64,000 nucleotides of DNA. It comes from Nonomuraea aridisoli (lineage in GTDB: Bacteria; Actinomycetota; Actinomycetes; Streptosporangiales; Streptosporangiaceae). The DNA is taken from NCBI RefSeq assembly GCF_003236395.1, contig NZ_POUD01000003.1:41437-105436 (forward strand), given 5' to 3'. The position numbers and the translations under genes are program-made. Position 1 is the stretch's first letter. Each line of letters begins with the position of its first letter. Under the pieces are notes generated by a model. That model worked only from the letters and a program-made list of their open reading frames with translations, was not told the origin of the DNA and did not search any database. Shown in pieces: positions 8,624 to 18,330 of this stretch.

Positions 8624-10672
8624 ATGGACGTCCACGACAGCGGCATCAGCGGGCTGGCGTTGGTGGTGCTCGATTCGGCGCCGGTGGCCATTGGGCTGAC
8701 CAAGGGCCCCGACCACCGGCTCGTGTACACCAACGCCATGCTTCGGTCGCGGGTGGGCGACTTCCCCATGGGGACGCCGGTCAGGCAGGCGTACGCCGGG
8801 CCTTACCGAGAGGACGACTTCGCCGCCTTCGACGAGGTCTACAGGACAGGCGTGCAGAGGTCGCGCACGGGCGCACCGATCTTCGCCGCGCCAGGGCGCA
8901 AGACGGAGGAAGAGGAGTACATCACCTCCAACCTCTCCCGGATCACCTTCGCCGATGGCGAGCACGGGGTGCTAGTCGTCGTCATGGACGCGACCGAGCA
9001 GGTCACCATGGCGCGCCGGCTGCATCAGGTCGCCGAAGAGCGGCGCCACATCCTGCGCCGCTACCAGAGCCTGATGCGCGTCAGCGCGGACATCATCTGG
9101 GTGGCCGATCCGGACGGGAGGAGGACCGAGCCGAACCGGGCCTGGGAGCGGGTCACCGGTCAGTCATGGGAGGAGAGCCGCGGCTACGGCTGGCTGGCGG
9201 CGCTGCACCCCGACGACATCCCGGCCGCCGTCGAGTCATGGAGGCGAGCGGTCGACGATCAGGTCGAGTGCTGGGAGGACGTCTACCGCCTGCGTACCGA
9301 GGACGGCTCCTACCGGCACTTCGAGGCCCGGGGCGTCCCCGTGCGGGAGGACGGCCACGTGGTGGAATGGGTCGGCACCGCCACGGACATCGAGGAGCAG
9401 TGGCAGGGGCAGCGCCGCAGGCGGCTGCTCGACTCCGCCGCCGCGGCGACCACGGACGTGACGAGCGTCGACGACATGCTGGACGCGCTCGCGAACGTCG
9501 TCGTGCCGGAGCTCGCCGACGGATGCGGCTTCTACTGGGTGATCGACCTGGCCGACGACCTGACGCGCGGCGCCGGCTTCCTGCTCGAACGGGCGGCCAG
9601 CGCCTCACGCGGGGACGTGCCGCGGTTGCCGCCGTTCAGCGAGGAACGCCACCCCCCGGCCGGCGCGCTCGCCCGCGCGATCCGCCGCCGCCGGCCGTTC
9701 CGCGAGACGTTTCCTCCGGGACGGCCCCCGCCGGACCTCGTGCCGGCGGGGACGCGGACGTGGCTGGAGTCCTGCGACGCCCACTCCGCCGCGGTCGTCC
9801 CCATCGTGGTGGACGGCTCGGTCGCCGCGGTGGCCACCATGGGCGTCTGCGGCGACCGCCCCCCGATCAGCCAGGACGACCTGGCCCTGATGCGCGAGAT
9901 GATCGACCAGATGCACGACCGGCTGAACAGCGCGATGCGTTTCCAGCGCACCCATCGCATCGCGCTGGCGTTGCAGTACAGCCTGCTGGCCGAGCCGCCG
10001 CGCGTGCCGGGGTTGCAGATCGTCGCCCGCTACCGGGCGAGTCCCACCGCCGCGGAGGTGGGCGGCGACTGGTACGACGCGTTCGTGTTGCCCGACGGCG
10101 CCACTGTGCTGGCCATCGGCGACGTGGCCGGCCACGACCTGCGGGCCGCGGTCACGATGGGCCAGCTGCGTAACATGCTGAGGGGCCTGATCGTGGACCA
10201 CCAGGAGCCGCCCGGCCACATCCTGGCCCGGCTGAACACCGCGATGCGGATCCTCCATCCCGACGAGACGGCCACATGCGTGCTGGGCAGGGTCGATCTC
10301 CGCGACGGCGGCCACGAGCTGTTCTACTCGACGGCCGGACACCCGCCCCCGCTGCTGATCACCGCCGACGGCGGGACGTGCTTCCTGGAGGACGAGCCCA
10401 ACCCGCTCCTCGGCATCCCCTCCGACCCCACCTGGACGTCGGCGCGCCGCCTTCTCCCTCCGGGCAGCACGCTGCTGCTCTACACCGACGGCCTCGTCGA
10501 ACTGCCCGGCGAACATCTCGACAAGGGGTTCGAGCGGCTGCGCGAGCGAGCCGCCGCGCAGTGCCGGGCACCGCTGGACAGGCTCTGCGACGACCTGCTG
10601 AGCTTCCTGCCCCGCCATGCCGACGACGACGTGGCCATGATCGGCTTGCGCTCCTCCCGGCCCACCGACTGA
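8624..10672 (+). CDS. PAS/GAF-containing SpoIIE-type serine phosphatase
   Basis: A 682-residue signalling protein. An N-terminal PAS-like segment (1-125) is followed by a canonical PAS-PAC unit (about 150-265; SADIIWVADPDGRRTEPN to VEWVGTATDIEEQ), a GAF-like region (about 280-440) and a C-terminal PP2C/SpoIIE phosphatase with its metal-binding motifs (EVGGDWYDAF; AIGDVAGHDLRAA; STAGHPPPLL; LYTDGLVE; DDDVAMI). Such proteins dephosphorylate anti-sigma-factor antagonists in partner-switching systems. No anti-sigma or STAS gene is adjacent, so its partner is elsewhere. ATG 8624 has GGGGGAAG 6 bases upstream; longer starts are possible but not family-like. Transcribed divergently from the ABC operon. 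Confidence 0.9.
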   Translation: MDVHDSGISGLALVVLDSAPVAIGLTKGPDHRLVYTNAMLRSRVGDFPMGTPVRQAYAGPYREDDFAAFDEVYRTGVQRSRTGAPIFAAPGRKTEEEEYITSNLSRITFADGEHGVLVVVMDATEQVTMARRLHQVAEERRHILRRYQSLMRVSADIIWVADPDGRRTEPNRAWERVTGQSWEESRGYGWLAALHPDDIPAAVESWRRAVDDQVECWEDVYRLRTEDGSYRHFEARGVPVREDGHVVEWVGTATDIEEQWQGQRRRRLLDSAAAATTDVTSVDDMLDALANVVVPELADGCGFYWVIDLADDLTRGAGFLLERAASASRGDVPRLPPFSEERHPPAGALARAIRRRRPFRETFPPGRPPPDLVPAGTRTWLESCDAHSAAVVPIVVDGSVAAVATMGVCGDRPPISQDDLALMREMIDQMHDRLNSAMRFQRTHRIALALQYSLLAEPPRVPGLQIVARYRASPTAAEVGGDWYDAFVLPDGATVLAIGDVAGHDLRAAVTMGQLRNMLRGLIVDHQEPPGHILARLNTAMRILHPDETATCVLGRVDLRDGGHELFYSTAGHPPPLLITADGGTCFLEDEPNPLLGIPSDPTWTSARRLLPPGSTLLLYTDGLVELPGEHLDKGFERLRERAAAQCRAPLDRLCDDLLSFLPRHADDDVAMIGLRSSRPTD

Positions 10673-10750
10673 CGTTTCGCGGCGATGCGGAGCAGCGCAC
10701 CTCAGCCGACCCAAAGCGGACCCAAAGCGCCGGGCGGCACCGTGGTCGCC

Positions 10751-11764
10751 ATGAGCAACGAATTCCTCAGTCGTGAGATCCGGCTGGCCGCCCGCCCCGT
10801 GGGCGAGCCCCGCCCTGACACCTTTGAGATCGGCCGATCCCGCGTGCCCCAGCCGGGCGAGGGACAGGTCGTGGTCCGCAACACGTGGATGTCGGTGGAT
10901 CCGTACATGCGGGAGTGGATGAAGGAGGAGGTGTCTTATGCCCGGCCGTACGAGGTCGGTGCGCCGCTGTTCGGCAGCGCGGTCGGCGAGGTGGTCGCCT
11001 CGCGGGCCGGCGCCGTCCCCGTGGGGAGCCTGGTGTCGCACTTCCTGGGCTGGCGCGAGTACGCGCTGCTGGACGCGGCGGACGCGACCGTCCTGGACGG
11101 CACGCTCGCGCCCGCGGAAGCCTATCTGGGCCCGCTGGGCACGACCGGGCTGACCGCGTACGCCACGGTGACCCGGGTGGCCCCGGTCAAGCCCGGCGAC
11201 GTGGTGTGGGTCTCGGCCGCCGCCGGCGCGGTCGGCAGCATCGCCGGGCAGATCGCCCGCAAGCTGGGAGCCGCCAGGGTGATCGGCTCGGCCGGCGGCC
11301 CGGACAAGGCCAAGAAGCTGATCACCGATTTCGGCTTCGACGCCGCCCTGGACCACAAGGCCGGGCCGATCGCCGGGCAGCTGGCCGAGGCCGCCCCAGA
11401 CGGGATCGACGTCTACGTCGACAACGTCGGCGGCGACCACCTCCGGGCCGCCATCGGGGCGCTGCGCGACCACGGCCGGATCGGGATGGTCGGCGCGATC
11501 TCGTCCTACAACGCCACCGAACCGGTGCCCGGCCCCGACAACCTCTTCACTCTCGCCGCCAAGAACGCCACGCTGCGCGGGATGCTGATCAACTTCTACC
11601 TCGACCTGTTCCCGGAGTGGATCGAGCGGGGTGCCACGTGGATCGCCGACGGCTCCCTGCACTACGAGCAGACGGTCGTCGACGGCATCGAACGCGCCCC
11701 GGAGGCCTTCCTCGGCGTGCTGAGCGGGGCCAACACCGGCAAGATGCTCGTCCGGCTGGGATGA
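10751..11764 (+). CDS. NADP-dependent medium-chain oxidoreductase, leukotriene B4 dehydrogenase/YncB family
   Basis: A 337-residue zinc-independent MDR enzyme that would reduce carbon-carbon double bonds of enals or enones with NADPH. Family hallmarks are NTWMSVDPYMREWM at about 40-53, the cofactor loop VWVSAAAGAVGSIAGQIA at about 150-167, DNVGGDHLRAAI and the C-terminal GANTGKMLVRLG. I chose ATG 10751; the frame extends upstream to 10685 without family similarity. The following gene starts 10 bp downstream and is probably co-transcribed. Confidence 0.9.
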   Translation: MSNEFLSREIRLAARPVGEPRPDTFEIGRSRVPQPGEGQVVVRNTWMSVDPYMREWMKEEVSYARPYEVGAPLFGSAVGEVVASRAGAVPVGSLVSHFLGWREYALLDAADATVLDGTLAPAEAYLGPLGTTGLTAYATVTRVAPVKPGDVVWVSAAAGAVGSIAGQIARKLGAARVIGSAGGPDKAKKLITDFGFDAALDHKAGPIAGQLAEAAPDGIDVYVDNVGGDHLRAAIGALRDHGRIGMVGAISSYNATEPVPGPDNLFTLAAKNATLRGMLINFYLDLFPEWIERGATWIADGSLHYEQTVVDGIERAPEAFLGVLSGANTGKMLVRLG

Positions 11765-11774
11765 GGAGGCCCAC

Positions 11775-12206
11775 GTGTCCACCAGCATGAGCGTCGAGGA
11801 GCGCGAGAACTTCCTGGCCGGCACGCACATCGGCGTGCTCAGCGCGGCCGACGGGGACGCGCCGCTGCTGGTCCCCATCTGGTACGGCTACCGGCCCGGC
11901 GGCGACATCCGGATCAGCACGTCATCGGGAACGCGCAAGTTCGAGCTGATCCGCACGGCCGTTTCCGTCGGCTTCGCCGTGCAGCGGGAAACCATGCCGT
12001 ACAGGTACGTCTCCGTGGACGGCCCGGTCGTCGGGTACGAGCCGACGGACCCCGGCGAGTACCGCGCGTGGTCGATCCGGTACCTCGGCCCTGACCAGGG
12101 TGAGCGGTTCTTCGCCGTCGTCCGGGACGGGCTGGATGACTGGGTGACCTTCCGGATCCGCCCAGAACGCTGGCGGACGTTCGATTTCGGAAAGGAGTTC
12201 GCCTAA
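11775..12206 (+). CDS. Pyridoxamine 5'-phosphate oxidase-fold (FMN or F420 binding) protein
   Basis: A 143-residue split-barrel protein. It shows the family start region (RENFLAGTHIGVLSAAD), a PIWYGYRPGGDIRISTSSGT core strand and a C-terminal ERWRTFDFGKEF segment. Proteins of this fold bind FMN, haem or F420 and often act as small oxidoreductases; residues seen here do not settle which. GTG start with GATGAGGAGGCC just upstream, overlapping the end of the preceding oxidoreductase gene region. Likely an operon with that gene; the SARP regulator starts 10 bp downstream. Confidence 0.82.
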   Translation: MSTSMSVEERENFLAGTHIGVLSAADGDAPLLVPIWYGYRPGGDIRISTSSGTRKFELIRTAVSVGFAVQRETMPYRYVSVDGPVVGYEPTDPGEYRAWSIRYLGPDQGERFFAVVRDGLDDWVTFRIRPERWRTFDFGKEFA

Positions 12207-12216
12207 CGTGTGACGG

Positions 12217-15200
12217 GTGCGTTTCGGGGTGCTGGGGCCGCTCGCGGTCTGGACGGAAGAAGGGGAGCCGGTCCGCATTCCCGAGGCGAAGATCCGAGCC
12301 CTCCTGGCCGATCTGCTGATCCAGGAGGGTCGCCCCGTCTCCGCCGACCGGCTCATCGACGACCTGTGGGGAGCGTCCCCGCCGCGCCACCCGGCCAACG
12401 CGCTGCAGCAGAAGGTCTCCCAGCTCCGCCGGGTCCTGAACGACGCCGAACCGGGCGCTCGCCACCTCATCGGCCACGGCCCGGCCGGCTACCGGCTCAC
12501 CATCGAGGCCGACGCCACCGACCATGGGCGCTTCGCCGTCCTGGTCTCCCGGGCCGGCAGCACGGCGGACGCCCGGACGAGGTCCTCGCTGCTCGCCGAC
12601 GCGCTCGCGCTGTGGCGCGGGCCGGCGCTGACGGACTTCGCCGACGCCGACTTCGCCGCCTCCGCGATCGCGCGGCTGGAGGAGGCCCGCCTGGCGGCCC
12701 TGGAAGATCGCGCGGAGACACGCCTGGAGCTCGGCGAACATCGCGGGCTCGCCGCCGAACTGGGCGACCTGGCCGCCCGGCACCCGATGCGTGAGCGCAC
12801 GCAGGTGCTGCACCTGCGGGCGCTGTACACCGAGGGCCGCCAGGCGGAAGCGCTGGAGGCGTACGAGCAGGTGCGCCGCCGCCTGGCCGACGAACTCGGC
12901 GCCGACCCCGGGCCGCAGCTGGCCGCTCTGCACGCCGCGATGTTGCGGCAGGATCCCGCGCTGACGTCTCGCCCGGCAGGGCTGACCGGCCGCGCCCTGC
13001 CGGTGCCCGTCACCGAGCTGGTCGGCCGGGACGAGGACATCAGCCGGACCCGCGCGTCCTTGCAGCGCTCGCGGCTGGTCACGCTGACCGGTCCCGGCGG
13101 CGTCGGCAAGACCCGGCTGGCGCTGGAGGTCGCCGCCGGGTGGATCGAGGACGACGGCGTCCACCTGGTGGAACTCGCCGAGTCGCGCCGGTTCGACGAG
13201 GACGTCGTCCGGGACGCTCTGGGCGTCCGCGACGACGGCCGCCCGCGTTCGCTCCATGAGGTCATGCGGGGCAGGCATCTGCTGCTGGTGCTGGACAACT
13301 GTGAGCACCTGCTCGATCAGGTCGCCGCGGTCGTGGGCCCGCTCCTGCGCGGCGTCCCCGGCCTGCGGGTGCTCGCCACCAGCCGCGAGCCGCTCCACCT
13401 GTCCGGTGAGACGGTGGTCGTGGTGCCGCCGCTGGCGCCCGGCGACGCCATGCGCCTGTTCGTCGACCGCGCCGCCGCCTCCGGCGAGGTCGTCGACGAC
13501 GACGAGGCGACGGCGTCGATCTGTCGCCGCCTCGGTGGGATCCCACTCGCCCTGGAGCTGGCCGCCTCGCGCGTACGTGGGCTGGGCGTGCGCGAACTCG
13601 CCGGCCGGCTCGAGCTCCGGCTGCTCGGCGACGGCCCCAGGGACGCGCCCGCCCGCCAGCGCACGCTCGCCGCGGTGATCGACTGGAGCTGGCGGCTGCT
13701 CCGCCGGCCGGAGCAGATCCTGCTGGCCCGGCTGGCGGTTCATTCCGGCGGCTGCACGATCGAGGCGGTCGAGCGGACGTGCGCCGGAGCAGGCGTCGGC
13801 GTCTCGGAGGTCATGGACGTCCTCGCCCGGCTCGTCGAGCAGTCCGTGGTCGTGCAGGGCGACGGACGCTACCGGCTGCTGGAGCCGATCGCCGAGTACT
13901 GCCTCGAACGGCTCAAGGACGCCGACGAGCTGGAGGTCATGCGGGAGCGGCACCGCGACCACTACACGGCGCTCGCCGTACGAGCGGAGACCCGGCTCCG
14001 CGGACGCGACCAGCACGCCTGGATGACCAGACTGCAGGCAGAGGCCGCCAACCTGCGCGCGGCGCTCGACCACGCGGTGGAGCACGGCGCAGCGGACGGC
14101 GCCCTGCGCCTGGTCAACGCGCAGGCCTGGTACTGGTTCATGACCGGAAGACTGAGTGAGGCCCGCCGCTCGATCACCCGGGCGCTGTCGCTGCCCGGGG
14201 CGTCGCCGACGGCGCGGGCCGAGGCGCTGGCCTGGTCGTCCGGCATCGGGATCCGCACGGGTGAGGCCGTGAACCCCGAACTCGCGCTGGAGGCCGTCGC
14301 CGATCCGGCGACGCGGGCCCGGCTGCGGTGGTTCATCGGATTCGCGTCTGTCGGCGTGCGAGAGGAGGCCGACGGGGTTCGTCACCTCAACGAAGCACTG
14401 CGCGAGTTCCACGCCGTCGCGGATCGCTGGGGTGTGGCCGCGGCGCTGGCCGGCCTGGCCCGGTACGCCGTCATCCGCAGCGACTTCGCCGCCGCCCGGC
14501 GGGACGGCGAACGGGCCGCCGAACTCTTCGGCGAGCTCGGGGACCAGTGGGGCCTGCTGCAGACCGGCGAACCTCTCGGGGTGCTGGCCGAGGTCACCGG
14601 GGCGTACCCGGAGGCGACGCGGCACTTCGCCACCGGTTTGCGCGTCGCCGAACGGCTGGGGCTGTGGTCGGAGGTGTCACTGATGACCTCCCGCCTGGGC
14701 AGGATCGCCCTGCTCACCGGTGACCTCCGGCGTGCCGACGAACTGCACGAACGTGCCCGGCGGCTCGCGGTCGAGCACTCCGACAAGTCCATGGAGGAGT
14801 TCGCCCGGATCGGTCTCGGCCTCGCCGCCCGGCGGCGGGGCGACGTCGATGCGGCGGAGGCCTACTTCCGTACCGGACTGGAGTGGATGCGCCGCTTCGG
14901 CGGGGGAAGCGGACCCGAGGCGCTGCTGCTGGCCGAGCTCGGCTTCGCCGCCGAGCAACGCGGAGACGCCGACCTGGCGGTCAGCCTGCACTCCCAGAGC
15001 CTGGAGGCGGCCCGCGCCGACGGCGACGCCCGTGCGGAGGCCCTCGCGCTGGAGGGCCTGGCCGGCGCGCGACTTCTGCAGGGAGACCCGGACGAGGCCG
15101 TACGACTCCTGCGGACGGCACGCGCGCTCCGCGAACAGGCGGCCGCCCCGCTTCCCGCCGCCGAACGTTTCGACGTGGACCGGATCACCGCGGCAATCCG

Positions 15201-15237
15201 CCGGAAACGGGGTGGCGCCGCGGCGGAGCCGGTGTGA
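12217..15237 (+). CDS. AfsR/SARP-type regulator with BTAD, NB-ARC and TPR domains
   Basis: A 1006-residue multidomain regulator. An OmpR-like winged helix (about 1-90) and BTAD domain (about 95-245; MRERTQVLHLRALYTEGRQAEA) form the SARP module. A linker leads to an NTPase with P-loop TGPGGVGKTRLAL near residue 290 and LLVLDNCEHLLDQ near 357, then winged-helix and tetratricopeptide-like helices to the end. SARP proteins bind direct heptamer repeats and often switch on antibiotic clusters. GTG start; the first residues MRFGVLGPLAV are the normal family start. The P450 and exporter genes downstream run in the opposite direction, so a regulatory link is only a guess. Confidence 0.92.
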   Translation: MRFGVLGPLAVWTEEGEPVRIPEAKIRALLADLLIQEGRPVSADRLIDDLWGASPPRHPANALQQKVSQLRRVLNDAEPGARHLIGHGPAGYRLTIEADATDHGRFAVLVSRAGSTADARTRSSLLADALALWRGPALTDFADADFAASAIARLEEARLAALEDRAETRLELGEHRGLAAELGDLAARHPMRERTQVLHLRALYTEGRQAEALEAYEQVRRRLADELGADPGPQLAALHAAMLRQDPALTSRPAGLTGRALPVPVTELVGRDEDISRTRASLQRSRLVTLTGPGGVGKTRLALEVAAGWIEDDGVHLVELAESRRFDEDVVRDALGVRDDGRPRSLHEVMRGRHLLLVLDNCEHLLDQVAAVVGPLLRGVPGLRVLATSREPLHLSGETVVVVPPLAPGDAMRLFVDRAAASGEVVDDDEATASICRRLGGIPLALELAASRVRGLGVRELAGRLELRLLGDGPRDAPARQRTLAAVIDWSWRLLRRPEQILLARLAVHSGGCTIEAVERTCAGAGVGVSEVMDVLARLVEQSVVVQGDGRYRLLEPIAEYCLERLKDADELEVMRERHRDHYTALAVRAETRLRGRDQHAWMTRLQAEAANLRAALDHAVEHGAADGALRLVNAQAWYWFMTGRLSEARRSITRALSLPGASPTARAEALAWSSGIGIRTGEAVNPELALEAVADPATRARLRWFIGFASVGVREEADGVRHLNEALREFHAVADRWGVAAALAGLARYAVIRSDFAAARRDGERAAELFGELGDQWGLLQTGEPLGVLAEVTGAYPEATRHFATGLRVAERLGLWSEVSLMTSRLGRIALLTGDLRRADELHERARRLAVEHSDKSMEEFARIGLGLAARRRGDVDAAEAYFRTGLEWMRRFGGGSGPEALLLAELGFAAEQRGDADLAVSLHSQSLEAARADGDARAEALALEGLAGARLLQGDPDEAVRLLRTARALREQAAAPLPAAERFDVDRITAAIRRKRGGAAAEPV

Positions 15238-15313
15238 TGACGGCCGGCAGGTCTCGCCCGCACCGCGCGCACGTCCACCGGCCGGAGCGGCGCACCGAGC
15301 CGTGCCGCTCCTT

Positions 15314-15471
15314 GCGTCCAGCCGCTCGTCGAACTCGACCGGGTCGAGCCGGCCGTCGGCGACGGCGACGCGCAGCACTTCGGTGACCCGGTCACGGTCC
15401 TCGTCGGACGCGCACAGCTCAGGTGAGGAGGACTTCTCCAGATCCTGCATGTGGATCTCCTGTGTCGTCAT
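15314..15471 (-). pseudogene. DUF1707 (SHOCT-like) domain fragment
   Basis: The first about 52 codons of a DUF1707 protein: after a short leader, SDEDRDRVTEVLRVAVADGRLDPVEFDERLDA is split here as SDEDRDRVTEVLRVA and DGRLDPVEFDERLDA, the usual N-terminal motif pair. Homology stops at about 15314, before the rest of the domain and the membrane segments that normally follow. The open frame continues antisense through the SARP gene, which has no family meaning. It is a truncated remnant on the minus strand next to the P450 gene's 3' end. Confidence 0.65.
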
Positions 15472-15540
15472 CGGGGTCTCCCCCTGTCGGCCGTGGCGGG
15501 CGGCGGCCCGTACGCGCCCGCCCCTGTCGTCGGCTCGGGG

Positions 15541-16740
15541 TCACGCGTCCCAGGTGACCGGGAGGCTCTTGACGCCGTAGATGTCGGCGATCTCCGGGCG
15601 CAGGGCGACCTCGTCGGCCGGCACGGCCAGGCGCAGCGTGGGGAAGCGGCCGAGGAGGGCGGGGAAGGCGACGCGCATCTCGACGCGGGCGAGCTGCTGA
15701 CCGAGGCACTGGTGGATGCCGTGGCCGAAGGCCAGGTGGCCGCCGTCCTGCCTGCGCAGGTCGAGCACGTGGGGGTCGGGGAAACGCTCGGGGTCGCGGT
15801 TGGCGGTGTTGTAGGACAGGATGAGCGTCGTGCCGGCCTTGATGGTGTGGCCGCCCAGTTCGACGTCCTCCAGCGCGACCCGGTGGAACTGCTTGGCGAC
15901 GCTCAGGTACCGCAGCAGCTCCTCCACGGCCTGGTCGGCGAGCGCGGGGTCGGCGCGCAGCGCGGCGAGCTGGTCCGGGTTCCGCAGCAGGGCGAAGGTG
16001 CCGAGGGCCAGCATGTTCGCGGTGGTGTCGAAACCGGCCGTCAGCAGGATCAGGGCCATCCCCTGCAGCTCCTCGTCGGTCAGGTCGCTGTCGAGCAGGT
16101 CGCTGAGCACGTCGTCGGTGGGGTTGGCGCGCTTGGCGGCCACCAGCTGGGCGAGGTACTGCTGGGTCGCGGTGTAGGCCGCGATCAGCTCCTCGTCGTC
16201 GACCTCTCCGCCGAGGAACTTGTCGATGTTCTCCTGGAAGAACTCCCGGTCCTCGTACGGCACCCCCAGCAGCTCACAGATCACGATGCCGGGGATGGGC
16301 TTGGCGAACGCGGTCACCAGGTCCGCCGACGGGCCGGCCTGCTCCATGGCGTCCAGGTGGTCGGCGGTGATCTGCTCGACGCGCTCGGTGAGCAGCCGCA
16401 TCCGGCGGACGGTGAACTTGCCCACCAGTGGCTTGCGGTAGCGGCTGTGCTGCGGCTCGTCCATGAGCAGGAACTCGCCGGGCGGCGCCGGGGGCACCTC
16501 GATGTCGCCGTAGTCGATGAACGGGTGGTGGAGCATGAGCTCCCTGCGGGAGCTGAACCGCTGGTCGGCCAGGATCGACCGGACCAGGTCGTAGCCGGTG
16601 ACCACCCAGCCCTGGTGCCCGTCGGCGAAGGTGAAGCGGCTGATCGGGCTCTGCTCGCGGGCCTGGGTCAGCTCCTTGGGCGGGTCGAAGGGGCAGCCGG
16701 CCTGACGCGCGGTCGGCATCGTCGTGAGGGTGTGTTCCAT
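15541..16740 (-). CDS. Cytochrome P450
   Basis: A 399-residue soluble bacterial P450 (haem monooxygenase). The oxygen-activation helix I motif AGFDTT lies near residue 235, ExxR appears as EELLR, and the haem-ligand loop FGHGIHQCLGQQLAR places the axial cysteine near 344. Substrate recognition regions do not reveal the substrate. It is the last gene of a PadR-DUF1048-ABC exporter operon, 12 bp downstream of the permease gene, which suggests oxidation of the compound the exporter handles or a biosynthetic tailoring role. No ferredoxin gene is adjacent, so redox partners come from elsewhere. Confidence 0.93.
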   Translation of the reverse strand: MEHTLTTMPTARQAGCPFDPPKELTQAREQSPISRFTFADGHQGWVVTGYDLVRSILADQRFSSRRELMLHHPFIDYGDIEVPPAPPGEFLLMDEPQHSRYRKPLVGKFTVRRMRLLTERVEQITADHLDAMEQAGPSADLVTAFAKPIPGIVICELLGVPYEDREFFQENIDKFLGGEVDDEELIAAYTATQQYLAQLVAAKRANPTDDVLSDLLDSDLTDEELQGMALILLTAGFDTTANMLALGTFALLRNPDQLAALRADPALADQAVEELLRYLSVAKQFHRVALEDVELGGHTIKAGTTLILSYNTANRDPERFPDPHVLDLRRQDGGHLAFGHGIHQCLGQQLARVEMRVAFPALLGRFPTLRLAVPADEVALRPEIADIYGVKSLPVTWDA

Positions 16741-16752
16741 GGTCGTTCCTCT

Positions 16753-17514
16753 CTAGGAGATCTTGCGGCGGTAGGTGTTCATGGCGAAGACGTACGCGAC
16801 GACGAGGATGCCGACGCACCAGGCGAGGGCGATCCAGATGTCGGTGCCGACCGGCTGCTCGGCGAACAGGTTGCGGACCGCGTTGACGATGGAGGTGACC
16901 GGCTGGTGCTCGGCGAAGACGCGCAGCGGGCCGGGCATGGTGTCGGTGGGCACGAACGCCGAGCTGAGGAACGGCAGGAAGATGAGCGGGTAGGAGAACG
17001 CGCTCGCGCCGTCCACGGACTTCGCGGTCAGACCGGGGATGACGGCGATCCACGTCAGCGCCAGCGTGAACAGGATCAGGATGCCGGCGACGGACAACCA
17101 CGCCAGCACTCCCGCCCCTGAGCGGAAGCCCATGAGCAGGGCGACGAGCACGACCACCACGAGCGAGATCAGATTGGCCACCAGCGAGGTCAGCACGTGC
17201 GCCCACAACACCGACGACCGCGCGATCGGCATGGACTGGAAGCGCTCGAAGATGCCGCCCTGCATGTCGGTGAAGAGCCGGAACGCGGTGTAGGCGATGC
17301 CCGAGGCGACGGTGATCAGCAGAATGCCGGGCAGCAGGTAGTTCACGTACGAGTCCGACCCGGTGTCGATCGCGCCGCCGAACACGTAGACGAACATCAG
17401 CATCATGGCGATCGGCATGACCGCGGTCGTGACGATGGTGTCCACGCTGCGCGTGATGTGGCGCAGGGATCTTCCCAGCAGGACGGTGGTGTCACCGAAG
17501 AAGTGCTTGTTCAT
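16753..17514 (-). CDS. ABC-2 type exporter permease, DrrB family
   Basis: A 253-residue membrane protein with six hydrophobic segments and DrrB features: the N-terminal amphipathic HFFGDTTVLLGRSLRHITR, an early GGIFERFQSMPIARSSVLW loop and FLSSAFVPTDTMP before the last helices. With the adjacent ATPase it should export lipophilic drugs or polyketide-like compounds, as DrrAB does for daunorubicin. It lies 9 bp downstream of the ATPase gene and 12 bp upstream of the P450 gene. Confidence 0.9.
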   Translation of the reverse strand: MNKHFFGDTTVLLGRSLRHITRSVDTIVTTAVMPIAMMLMFVYVFGGAIDTGSDSYVNYLLPGILLITVASGIAYTAFRLFTDMQGGIFERFQSMPIARSSVLWAHVLTSLVANLISLVVVVLVALLMGFRSGAGVLAWLSVAGILILFTLALTWIAVIPGLTAKSVDGASAFSYPLIFLPFLSSAFVPTDTMPGPLRVFAEHQPVTSIVNAVRNLFAEQPVGTDIWIALAWCVGILVVAYVFAMNTYRRKIS

Positions 17515-17523
17515 TGTCGTCCC

Positions 17524-18330
17524 TTACTTGCGTGCCGAGATGGGGTCTTTGCCGGCGTCGCCGTTCTTGCCGTCGGCGCCGACGAGCGTGAGGAAGATGT
17601 CCTCGAGGGTCGGCTGCTTCTCGACGTATTCGACCTTCGCCGGCGGGAGCAGCTGCTTGAGCTCGTCGAGGGTGCCGTTCACCAGGATCCGGCCCTCGTG
17701 GAGGATCGCGATCCGATCGGCGAGTTGTTCGGCCTCGTCGAGGTACTGCGTCGTGAGCAGCACCGTCGTGCCCTGAGCGGCGAGTTCCTTGACGGCCTGC
17801 CACACCTCGATGCGCGCCTGGGGGTCGAGCCCGGTCGTCGGCTCGTCGAGGAAGACGATCGGCGGGTTGCCGATGAGGCTCATCGCGATGTCGAGGCGGC
17901 GGCGCATGCCACCGGAGTACGTCGCCACCTTCCGCGCGCCCGCGTCGGTCAGCGAGAACCGGGCGAGCAGGTCGTCGGCGATCCTGCCGGGGTCCTTGAG
18001 GTGCCGCAAGCGGGCGACCAGCACGAGGTTCTCCCGCCCGCTGAGGATCTCGTCGACGGCGGCGAACTGCCCGGTGAGGCTGATGGACTCCCGTACGTCC
18101 GCCGCTTGCGTGGCGACGTCGAAGCCGTTGACGCGGACCGTGCCCGCGTCGGCCTTGAGCAGCGTGGACAGGATCTTCACGAGCGTGGTCTTGCCCGCCC
18201 CGTTGGAGCCGAGCAGCGCGAAGATGCTGCCCCGCGTCACGGTGAAGTCCACGCCGCGGAGCACCTGCAGCTCCTTGTACGCCTTCTCCACGCCTCGCAC
18301 CTGGATCGCGTGGGCCTGCTGTGTCGTCAT
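17524..18330 (-). CDS. Daunorubicin-resistance-type ABC exporter ATPase, DrrA family
   Basis: A 268-residue nucleotide-binding protein. Walker A GSNGAGKTT is near residue 37, the signature YSGGMRRRLDIAMSL near 140, Walker B IVFLDEPTTGLD, and the H-loop LLTTQYLDEAEQLADRIAIL. The C-terminal extension with PTLEDIFLTLVG is characteristic of DrrA-like exporters. It overlaps the DUF1048 gene by 4 bp and precedes the permease by 9 bp, in an operon that begins with a PadR regulator. Confidence 0.93.
   Translation of the reverse strand: MTTQQAHAIQVRGVEKAYKELQVLRGVDFTVTRGSIFALLGSNGAGKTTLVKILSTLLKADAGTVRVNGFDVATQAADVRESISLTGQFAAVDEILSGRENLVLVARLRHLKDPGRIADDLLARFSLTDAGARKVATYSGGMRRRLDIAMSLIGNPPIVFLDEPTTGLDPQARIEVWQAVKELAAQGTTVLLTTQYLDEAEQLADRIAILHEGRILVNGTLDELKQLLPPAKVEYVEKQPTLEDIFLTLVGADGKNGDAGKDPISARK

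Noticed and set aside
11914..14625. Minus-strand frame of 903 codons
   Set aside because: Antisense to the SARP regulator and PPOX gene; no motif and repetitive composition.
15425..15471. Shared leader between the DUF1707 fragment and the DrrA-like gene (both begin MTTQ)
   Set aside because: Only four residues and a short stretch of bases agree, too little to argue for a duplicated promoter.
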